Source of the DNA: Novosphingobium sp.
GTDB taxonomy: Bacteria; Pseudomonadota; Alphaproteobacteria; Sphingomonadales; Sphingomonadaceae
Assembly: GCA_027490345.1 (NCBI GenBank)
Contig: JAIXYF010000371.1
Coordinates: 1 to 12,105, forward strand
Length of the DNA stretch: 12,105 bases
Direction: 5' to 3'
This document shows positions 6,232 to 12,105 of this stretch, one piece after another. Position 1 is the stretch's first letter. Each line of letters opens with the position of its first letter. The notes beneath the pieces were generated by a model. It saw nothing but the letters and a program-made list of their open reading frames with translations, made no database searches and was not told the DNA's origin. A program made the position numbers and the translations under genes.

Positions 6232-7032
6232 ATGCGCACGATCATCATCATACCGGCGCGCTATGCATCGACGCGCTATCCCGGCAAGCCACTGGCCATG
6301 CTGCGCGGGCACGATGGCACCGCGCGCACGCTGATCGAGCGCAGCTGGCTGGCCGCAACGGCCGTGCCGGGGATCGACCGGGTGGTGATCGCCACCGACG
6401 ATGCGCGCATTGCCGATGCGGCGCGCAGCTTTGGCGCCGATGTGGCGATGACCCCCGAGACGTGCCGCAACGGCACCGAACGCTGCGCCGCCGCGCTCGA
6501 AGTGCTGGGGGAAGCCGCCGACATCGTGATCAACCTGCAAGGCGATGCGCCGCTGACGCCCGCCGATTATGTGAGCGCGATCCGCGACCGGATGATCGCC
6601 GAGCCGGGGCTGGCGATGTGCACGCCCGCCGTGCCTTGCAGCCCCACAATGCTGGCGGCGCTGGTGGAAGATCAGGCCGCCGGGCGGGTGGGCGGCACGA
6701 CCGTGGTGTTTGGCAGCCGCCACGAAGCGCTGTATTTTTCCAAGCGCGTGATCCCATATGTCGCGCCCGAACGGATCGCGCAGGAAGCCGGGGCGGTACA
6801 TCTGCATCTGGGCGTCTATGCCTATCGGCCCGAGGCGCTGGCCGCTTATCTGGCGCTGCCGCCCAGCCCGTTGGAAGAGCTTGAAGGGCTCGAGCAGCTG
6901 CGCTTTCTGGATGCAGGCATCACCGTGGGCCTTGCGGTTTGCCCGCAGGGCGAATGGGACGTGATCGAACTCAACAACCCGACCGATGTTCCCGCGATCG
7001 AGGCAATACTTGCCGCGCGCGGGATCTGCTGA
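6232..7032 (+). CDS. kdsB: 3-deoxy-manno-octulosonate (KDO) cytidylyltransferase, KdsB/KpsU family
   Basis: This enzyme activates KDO with CTP to CMP-KDO, the donor for KDO transferases. The 266-residue protein shows the nucleotide-binding loop IIPARYASTRYPGKPL (6-21), VVIATDD (51-57), NLQGDAPL (101-108) with the metal-binding D105, ALYFSKRVIPY (166-176), HLHLGVYAYRPE (190-201) and LEGLEQLRFLDAG (217-229). Several usually conserved positions differ: NGTER (80-84) where SGTDR is usual, QGDAP where QGDEP is usual, and a NNPTD ending (248-252) where DTPED is usual, which may replace the second metal-binding Asp with Asn. The family assignment is firm; the exact sugar substrate is a little less so. 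The start ATG 6232 lacks a strong Shine-Dalgarno. It sits between kpsF and kdsA in the same orientation. Confidence 0.87.
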   Translation: MRTIIIIPARYASTRYPGKPLAMLRGHDGTARTLIERSWLAATAVPGIDRVVIATDDARIADAARSFGADVAMTPETCRNGTERCAAALEVLGEAADIVINLQGDAPLTPADYVSAIRDRMIAEPGLAMCTPAVPCSPTMLAALVEDQAAGRVGGTTVVFGSRHEALYFSKRVIPYVAPERIAQEAGAVHLHLGVYAYRPEALAAYLALPPSPLEELEGLEQLRFLDAGITVGLAVCPQGEWDVIELNNPTDVPAIEAILAARGIC

Positions 7033-7061
7033 ACACCGGCCTAAGGAAAGAGGCAACCGCG

Positions 7062-7910
7062 ATGCAATTGCTTGGGCGCACCATCGGGGCTGGCCACCCG
7101 CTGTTCCTGATCGCAGGGCCTTGCGTGATCGAATCCGAAGCGCTGTGCCTTGAGGTGGCGCAAAGCTTGCGCGCGCTGGCGGACCGGACGGGGATGCTCG
7201 TGGTGTTCAAGGCCAGCTTCGACAAGGCCAACCGCAGCGCCGCCACCAGCTATCGCGGCTGCGGGCTGGATGAGGGCCTGAGGGTGCTTGCCAAAGTCCG
7301 TAGCGAAACCGGGCTGCCGGTGATCACTGATGTTCACGAAGCGGCGCAAGTCGGCCCCGTGGCCGAAGTGGTCGACATGCTGCAGACCCCAGCCTTTCTG
7401 GCGCGGCAGACCGATCTGATTGCGGCTGCGGCGGCCAGCGGGCGGCCGGTCAATATCAAGAAGGCGCAGTTCATGGCGCCGGGCGACATGATCCAGGTCA
7501 TGGCCAAGGCGCGGGCGGCGGCGCTGGCGGCGGGCAAGGAGCAGGACAATTTCCTCGCCTGCGAGCGCGGCACCAGCTTCGGCTATGGCAATCTGGTGGT
7601 CGACATGCGCTCGCTGGTACAGATGCGCGCCACCGGGTGTCCGGTGGTGTTCGATGCCACGCATTCCGTGCAACTGCCCGGAGCCAATGGCACGAGTTCG
7701 GGCGGACAGCGCGAATTCGTCGAGCCGCTGGCCCGGGCTGCTGTGGCCGTGGGGGTTGCGGGACTGTTCATGGAAACACATCCGGACCCCGCCAACGCCT
7801 TGTCTGACGGACCGAATGCGATCCCGCTGGACGCACTTTCACAATTGGTCGACAGAGTGGGGCGCATTGCCGAAACTGCGGCCGAAATCGACAGGGATGC
7901 GGTTGTCTAA
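7062..7910 (+). CDS. kdsA: 3-deoxy-8-phosphooctulonate synthase KdsA (metal-dependent class)
   Basis: KdsA condenses phosphoenolpyruvate with arabinose 5-phosphate to KDO-8-phosphate. The 282-residue protein carries IAGPCVIESE (17-26), FKASFDKANRS (49-59), TDVHE (89-93), RQTDL (115-119), VNIKKAQFMAPG (130-141), FGYGNLVVDMRS (173-184) and HSVQLPGANGTSSGGQ (201-216). C21, H201, E238 and D249 fit the four metal ligands of class II enzymes: the H-to-E spacing (37) and E-to-D spacing (11) equal those I recall for the Aquifex enzyme. Non-metal enzymes such as that of E. coli have Asn in place of the Cys. The start ATG 7062-7064 has AGAGG 8 nt upstream. It lies 29 bp after kdsB and 160 bp before kpsM. 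The KDO-8-phosphate phosphatase (kdsC) is not in the window. Confidence 0.94.
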   Translation: MQLLGRTIGAGHPLFLIAGPCVIESEALCLEVAQSLRALADRTGMLVVFKASFDKANRSAATSYRGCGLDEGLRVLAKVRSETGLPVITDVHEAAQVGPVAEVVDMLQTPAFLARQTDLIAAAAASGRPVNIKKAQFMAPGDMIQVMAKARAAALAAGKEQDNFLACERGTSFGYGNLVVDMRSLVQMRATGCPVVFDATHSVQLPGANGTSSGGQREFVEPLARAAVAVGVAGLFMETHPDPANALSDGPNAIPLDALSQLVDRVGRIAETAAEIDRDAVV

Positions 7911-8070
7911 TGCGCCGATCCGGGCTGGTAAGGACTTGGGCGTTGGGCTAGGGGGCCGCGCACTGCGAGCGGGTCCGCAAACTGGGGGGGAAGAACGAAC
8001 CGGTGGCTTCGGTCGGCGAAATCATCCCTTCCCATCGCAGCTTCGCCTCCGTTCGGCCTTGAGGAGTTTG

Positions 8071-8865
8071 GTGATCGCTACCCACGTGCCCAGATCGCAG
8101 CTTGCCGTGACGCTTGGCGTCTGGCGCGCGCTGATCCTGCGTGAGGCCGAAGCGAAGCTGTTCGCTTCGCGCGTCTCGTGGGTCTGGGTGCTGCTGGAGC
8201 CGGTGCTGCACGTGGGCTATCTGATCGTGCTCTACAGCGTGATCCGTGTCCGCACGGTGGGTGATCTTGATACCGCGATGTGGCTGATGATCGGGCTGCA
8301 GGCCTATTTCATGTTCCGCAAGACCACGGACCGCGTTTCGACCGCAGCGAACGAGAACAGCGCGCTTTATGCCTACCGGCAAGTCAAGCCGATCGACACG
8401 CTGATCGCACGGGCCTTTCTGGAAGGCGCGATGAACCTGCTGGCGACCGCTTTGCTGGCCGCGCTGCTGCTGATGATGGGGCACGTGCTCTATCCGGATT
8501 TTCCGCTGGGGTTGCTCCAGGCGCTGTTTGGCATGTGGATGCTGGGCATCGGCCTGGGCATGACGATTTCCGCCGCTACATCGCTGGTGCGTGAAATCAG
8601 GCTGGTGCTGCAGGTGGTGCTGCGGCCGCTCTATCTGATTTCCGGGATCATGTTCCCCATCGCCTCGCTCTCGAAGCCCTGGCGCGAGGTGCTGATGCTC
8701 AATCCCGTGGCGCACGGCGTGGAAATGGCCCGCATGGCGCTTTCGCGGGGCTATGAAGGTGTGCCGGAAACCGATCCGGGCTATCTTTTTCTCAGTGCCA
8801 CCATTTTGGTGCTTGCTGGGCTTGTGCTGCAACTGCGCTTTGCCATGCAGATTGCCGAACAATGA
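8071..8865 (+). CDS. kpsM: Capsule polysaccharide ABC transporter permease KpsM
   Basis: This is the inner-membrane permease of the ABC-2 family that, with KpsT, exports lipid-linked capsular polysaccharide. The 264-residue protein has an N-terminal region with ILREAEAKLFASRVSWVWVL (residues 19-38), typical of this family, and about six hydrophobic segments. These include the one around GYLIVLYSVI, a long one around LLATALLAALLLMMG, LFGMWMLGIGLGMTI, YLISGIMFPIASL and the C-terminal LFLSATILVLAGLVL. I chose GTG 8071 because AGGAG (8062-8066) lies just upstream, though 4 nt is a short spacing; TTG 8068 is also in frame. The frame stays open further upstream with no recognisable content. The 160-bp gap after kdsA holds no gene I can see. 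The stop overlaps the kpsT start by 4 bp. Confidence 0.9.
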   Translation: MIATHVPRSQLAVTLGVWRALILREAEAKLFASRVSWVWVLLEPVLHVGYLIVLYSVIRVRTVGDLDTAMWLMIGLQAYFMFRKTTDRVSTAANENSALYAYRQVKPIDTLIARAFLEGAMNLLATALLAALLLMMGHVLYPDFPLGLLQALFGMWMLGIGLGMTISAATSLVREIRLVLQVVLRPLYLISGIMFPIASLSKPWREVLMLNPVAHGVEMARMALSRGYEGVPETDPGYLFLSATILVLAGLVLQLRFAMQIAEQ

Positions 8866-9527
8866 TCACGGTGCGCAACCTCTACAAACGCTACCGGACC
8901 GCGCATGGCGCGGGGCGCTGGGTGCTGGAAGATCTCAGCTTCAGCATTCCCCAGAGGCTGAGCGTGGGCATTGTCGGAGCCAACGGCGCGGGCAAATCGA
9001 CACTGCTGCGCATTCTGGCCGGGCTCGACAAGCCGACCCGGGGCGAAGTGGAGCGCACCTGCCGGGTTTCGTGGCCGCTGGGCTTTGGCGGCGGCCTGCA
9101 GGGCACGTTGACCGGGCGCCAGAATGCCAAGTTCGTCTGCCGTATCCATGGCCACGAAGCCGATATTCCCGAACGGCTGGCCCGGATTCAGGACTTCGCG
9201 ATGCTGGGCGCCGCGTTTGACGAGCCGATCCGCACCTATTCGACCGGCATGGCGGCGCGTCTGCGCTTTGCCATTTCGCTGGCGTTCGATTTCGATATCT
9301 ATATCTCGGACGAGGCGACGTCTGCCGGGGATGCTGCTTTCCGCCAGCGCGCTGCCGATGAATTCCGGCGCCGCGCCAACGAGGCCAGCGTGATCATGGT
9401 GTCACACGATCCCGGAACGCTGCGCAAGTTCTGCACCGCGGGCCTGCTCATCTCAGGCGGAAAGGCCCACTGGTTCGACAAGCTGGATGATGCGCTGCAG
9501 GCGTACAAGGAAACCGTTCCCCAATGA
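8862..9527 (+). CDS. kpsT: Capsule polysaccharide ABC transporter ATP-binding protein KpsT
   Basis: This is the cytoplasmic ATPase that powers KpsM. The 221-residue length is normal for KpsT/CtrD. The Walker A motif is GANGAGKST (39-47). The signature motif is YSTGMAARLRFAIS (126-139), the YS(S/T)GM form typical of polysaccharide exporters. Walker B is FDIYISDEA (144-152, D150/E151), and the switch histidine is H182 (VSHD). It overlaps kpsM (ATGA at 8862-8865) and kpsE (ATGA at 9524-9527), so the three are likely translated as a coupled set. It lacks the C-terminal carbohydrate-binding extension of Wzt-type O-antigen ATPases, consistent with a KpsT-type exporter. Confidence 0.94.
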   Translation: MITVRNLYKRYRTAHGAGRWVLEDLSFSIPQRLSVGIVGANGAGKSTLLRILAGLDKPTRGEVERTCRVSWPLGFGGGLQGTLTGRQNAKFVCRIHGHEADIPERLARIQDFAMLGAAFDEPIRTYSTGMAARLRFAISLAFDFDIYISDEATSAGDAAFRQRAADEFRRRANEASVIMVSHDPGTLRKFCTAGLLISGGKAHWFDKLDDALQAYKETVPQ

Positions 9528-10723
9528 ATGTCGAGACTCCCATCCAGCCCGATCCCGCTGATGGTAGCCGGATGAGCGCGCTACGCGGCCGCCTTGCGCG
9601 CGCCATGGCCGGCGCGCAGGGGCGGACCGCGGGATTGAGCGCCTTTGGCGTGGTGCTGGGACTGGCGTTTGCGGCCAGCCTGCTGGCCACGATCTACTGG
9701 ATGGGTTTCGCCTCGGATCGCTATGTCTCGCAGGCCAGCGTGGTGGTGCAGCGCGCCCAATTGCCCGGAGGCGGCCCAACCGATCTTGGCGGATTGCTGG
9801 CGGGCGCTTCGGGTACCGGCAATCGCGGCGATCAGATGCTGCTGCGCGATCACCTGCTTTCGTTCGACATGCTGCGCAAGCTTGATGCAAAGCTGAAGCT
9901 GCGCGCCCACTACAGCAACCGCAGCCGGGATTTCATCACGCGCGCGGGGTCCGCGGCCATGCCGATCGAACGGTTTCGCGATTATTTCCTCAGCCGCGTG
10001 CGGATCGATTACGATGATTATGACGGGGTGCTGGAACTGCGGGTCGAAGCGTTCGACCCTGCAACTGCTCAGGCCATCGTGCGCGAAATGCTGCGTGAGG
10101 GCGAAGCCTTTCTGAACGATACCGATCACAAGCTGGCGGCGGCGCAAGTCGATTTTCTGGAACAAGCGCTGGAGCAGACCGCGCAGCGCAACCAGAAGGC
10201 GCGCGAAGCAGTGCTCGCCTTCCAGAGCGAGGCAGGCATGGTATCGCCCGAAGACAGCCTGCGTTCGGCCGCGCAAACCATCGCCCAGCTTGAAGCGCGC
10301 CAGACCGCGCTGCAAGTACAACTGGGCACCTTGCAATCTTATCTCGTGGCCGATCACCCCGAGGTGATTTCAGTGCGCCAGCCGATCGCCTCGATCAGCC
10401 GCCAGATCACCCTCGAACGCACCAAGACCACCTCGCCTGCAACCGGTGCGCTCAACCGCAGCAGCGAGAAGTTCCAGCGCCTGCAGCAGGAAGCCGCATT
10501 CACGCAGAGCCTCTACCAGAGCACGCTTGCCGCGCTGGAAAAGGGCAGGATCGATGCGGCCCGCTCGGTGAAGATGATCTCCATCCTGCAGACGCCGACT
10601 TTGCCGGAATATGCCGAGCAACCGCGGCGGGCCTACAATTCGCTGGTATTCGCGCTCATCGCACTGCTGATCGCGGGCATCAGCTTGCTGCTAGTGTCCA
10701 TCGTGCGCGACCATTTCGATTGA
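9524..10723 (+). CDS. kpsE: Capsule export inner-membrane/periplasmic protein KpsE (Wzz/PCP-like)
   Basis: This membrane-periplasmic adaptor links the KpsMT exporter to the outer-membrane channel. The 399-residue protein has a basic cytosolic N-terminus, TM1 at about 38-62, and a long periplasmic part with DGVLELRVEAFDP (167-179). A helical, coiled-coil-prone stretch (about 200-300) rich in Gln/Glu/Ala follows, then the Pro-rich QTPTLPEYAEQPRR (356-369) just before TM2 (about 372-394), as in KpsE/CtrB/BexC, and a very short cytosolic tail. There is no C-terminal tyrosine kinase domain, which separates it from Wzc. The ATGA overlap with kpsT fixes the start. kpsD follows 14 bp later. Confidence 0.9.
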   Translation: MNVETPIQPDPADGSRMSALRGRLARAMAGAQGRTAGLSAFGVVLGLAFAASLLATIYWMGFASDRYVSQASVVVQRAQLPGGGPTDLGGLLAGASGTGNRGDQMLLRDHLLSFDMLRKLDAKLKLRAHYSNRSRDFITRAGSAAMPIERFRDYFLSRVRIDYDDYDGVLELRVEAFDPATAQAIVREMLREGEAFLNDTDHKLAAAQVDFLEQALEQTAQRNQKAREAVLAFQSEAGMVSPEDSLRSAAQTIAQLEARQTALQVQLGTLQSYLVADHPEVISVRQPIASISRQITLERTKTTSPATGALNRSSEKFQRLQQEAAFTQSLYQSTLAALEKGRIDAARSVKMISILQTPTLPEYAEQPRRAYNSLVFALIALLIAGISLLLVSIVRDHFD

Positions 10724-10737
10724 CAGGACGCCATACC

Positions 10738-12105
10738 TTGCACCGGATCACCACAGTCTTGATCGCCGCTGCTCTGCTGTTCGGGGCGACGCCCGTTGCC
10801 GCGCAGATGAACCCGCTCTCGACCGAGGCAACGGATTCGCTGATCGGGCTAGTGGATCCGGCCACGATGGCGGCGGCGATGTCGGCATCGCAGAACAATG
10901 CGCCGCAGGGCAGCACCACTACGGCCGCGCAGGCAGGCCCGGTGGCCACGCTTCCCGTGCTTGCATCGCCCTCGTCCGGTTCGGCCACCCCGCTCGATGT
11001 CGCCGTGCAGCAAGTCGTCCCGAGCGGTGCGCCGCTGTTCGATTACCGCGTGAACCTGCAATCGCCCGCTTTCGGTGCCAGCATGTTCACCGGCGCGTTT
11101 GCGCGCAGCGGGGCAAGCCAGTTCAACCCCGACTATGTGATCGGCACCGGCGACCGGATCGTGGTGCGATTGTGGGGGGCCTATAACTTCAACCAGGTCC
11201 AGACGGTCGATCCGCAAGGCAACATCTTCCTGCCCTCCATCGGCCCGATCGCGGTGCTGGGGGTGCGCAATCAGGAGTTGCAGCAGGTGGTCAGGGCCGC
11301 TGCGGCCCGCTCGTTCCGCAGCAATGTTTCCAGCTATGCCAGCCTTGCCGAAGCGCAACCGGTCCGCGTCTTCGTCAGCGGCTTCGTGCGCCGCCCCGGC
11401 ATGTATGACGGCACGAGCATGGACAGCCTGCTGCACTACCTCGATCTGGCGGGCGGCATTGATCCTGATCGGGGATCGTTCATCCAGGTGCAGGTCAAGC
11501 GCGGCGAGCAAGTGCGTGCGCGCGTCAATCTCTATGAATTCCTGTTTCGCGGGATCATGCCGCTGGTCAATCTGGCAGACGGCGATGTCGTGTTCGTCGG
11601 GCCGCGGCAAAACACGGTCAAGGTCTCCGGCCTTGCCGAAAATGCCAATGTTTTCGAATTCCCCGCCGGCGTACGCGCCACCAGCAAGGATCTGATCCTG
11701 ATGGCGCGGCCGCTTGCCTCGGCCACCAACATGCGGGTGGTGCGCAACACGGGCCCCGTGCGTAATGTCGAGTATTATGCCATCGCCAATGCCGACGCGG
11801 TCGAATTGCAGAACGGCGACGAGATCGAATTCACCGCGGACAAGAAGCCGGGCACGATCACCGTGCGCATCGAAGGCGAGCATGAGAGCGCGCAGGGCTA
11901 TGTCCTGCCTTATGGCGCGCGGCTGGGCGATCTGCTCCGGCAAATCCAGTTTTCGGGCCGGTCCGAGCAGGAAAGCATCCAGTTGTTCCGGCAGAGCGTG
12001 AAGGCTCGCCAGAAGGAAAACCTCGGCGTGGCGCTGCGCTCGCTTGAGGCTGCCGCGCTTAATTCGCGTTCGGGCACGAGCGAGGATGCCAAGCTGCGCG
12101 CGCAG
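10738..12105 (+). CDS. kpsD: Capsule polysaccharide export outer-membrane protein KpsD (5' part, runs off the window)
   Basis: The frame is open from TTG 10738 to the window end (456 codons, no stop). TTG is chosen because AGGA (10725-10728) lies 9 nt upstream and the first 22 residues form a signal peptide (MHRITTVLIAAALLFGATPVAA, written in two parts: basic start MHRITT, hydrophobic core VLIAAALLFGA), with likely cleavage after VAA. No in-frame ATG is nearby upstream. There is no lipobox cysteine, so it is not a Wza-type lipoprotein. A low-complexity Ala/Ser/Thr/Gln/Pro linker (about 45-90) precedes the polysaccharide export domain (about 133-205, DYVIGTGDRIVVRLWG). SLBB-like repeats follow at about 208-260 (VFVSGFVRRPGMYDG), 297-350 and 375 onward (TVRIEGEHESAQGYVL). 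KpsD forms the periplasm-to-outside path for the capsule. It follows kpsE in the operon. Confidence 0.88.
   Translation, partial: MHRITTVLIAAALLFGATPVAAQMNPLSTEATDSLIGLVDPATMAAAMSASQNNAPQGSTTTAAQAGPVATLPVLASPSSGSATPLDVAVQQVVPSGAPLFDYRVNLQSPAFGASMFTGAFARSGASQFNPDYVIGTGDRIVVRLWGAYNFNQVQTVDPQGNIFLPSIGPIAVLGVRNQELQQVVRAAAARSFRSNVSSYASLAEAQPVRVFVSGFVRRPGMYDGTSMDSLLHYLDLAGGIDPDRGSFIQVQVKRGEQVRARVNLYEFLFRGIMPLVNLADGDVVFVGPRQNTVKVSGLAENANVFEFPAGVRATSKDLILMARPLASATNMRVVRNTGPVRNVEYYAIANADAVELQNGDEIEFTADKKPGTITVRIEGEHESAQGYVLPYGARLGDLLRQIQFSGRSEQESIQLFRQSVKARQKENLGVALRSLEAAALNSRSGTSEDAKLRAQ

Noticed and set aside
5300..7056. Two minus-strand open frames of about 300 codons opposite kpsF and kdsB
   Set aside because: They are antisense to well-conserved enzymes and have no recognisable motifs.
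7585..8070. Upstream extension of kpsM overlapping kdsA
   Set aside because: It lies out of frame with kdsA, which is well conserved. No membrane or domain features are seen before GTG 8071.
10849..11943. A 364-codon open frame on the minus strand inside kpsD
   Set aside because: It is the mirror of a clear polysaccharide-export coding frame and has low-complexity His/Arg/Asp content.

Overview
This GC-rich window (roughly two thirds G+C by eye) reads as a chromosomal segment of an alphaproteobacterium. A sphingomonad (Sphingomonadaceae/Erythrobacteraceae type) is the best guess. The reasons are the gene families, the codon use, and an inverted pair of copies of the 'TTCGACA(A/G)GCTCAG' intergenic repeat, which I remember as common in that group. 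The taxonomic call is an inference. No transposase, integrase, tRNA, rRNA or CRISPR array is visible.

Left part (1-3910, all on the minus strand): a soluble NAD-dependent, molybdenum-containing formate dehydrogenase operon. In transcription order it holds a LysR-type regulator (3910-3005), fdsG (2934-2512, [2Fe-2S] gamma subunit), fdsB (2515-974, FMN/4Fe-4S NADH-forming subunit), a REP-like hairpin (868-955), mobA (843-325, molybdenum cofactor guanylyltransferase) and the 5' end of fdsA (338 to beyond the window edge). The enzyme oxidises formate to CO2 and reduces NAD+. MobA finishes the cofactor that FdsA needs. The regulator gene runs in the same direction as the operon, not divergent from it. 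A shared inverted repeat, TGATAG-N7-CTATCA or a one-mismatch version, lies both upstream of fdsG and upstream of the regulator gene, which suggests one operator type controls both.

Middle (3964-5197): a UDP-glucuronate 4-epimerase-like gene on the minus strand is separated by a 202-bp divergent intergenic region from a plus-strand polysaccharide operon.

Right part (5198-12105, all plus): an ABC-transporter-dependent (group 2/kps type) capsule module. It begins with three KDO-supply genes: kpsF/kdsD (arabinose-5-phosphate isomerase), kdsB/kpsU (CMP-KDO synthetase) and kdsA (KDO-8-phosphate synthase). After a 160-bp gap come the export genes kpsM, kpsT, kpsE and the start of kpsD. kpsM/kpsT and kpsT/kpsE overlap by 4 bp (ATGA), and kpsD follows kpsE by 14 bp from a TTG start. 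Together these would make CMP-KDO for a KDO linker on the capsule's lipid anchor and carry the finished polymer through the inner membrane (KpsMT), periplasm (KpsE) and outer membrane (KpsD). The KDO-transferase genes kpsC/kpsS are not in the window and would be expected nearby.

I do not see a wholly new system. The items most worth checking are the paired LysR operator, the OxyR-like regulator that lacks the redox cysteine, the REP hairpin and mobA placed inside the fds operon, the atypical CMP-KDO synthetase motifs, and the question of what KDO is for if the host is a sphingomonad without lipopolysaccharide.
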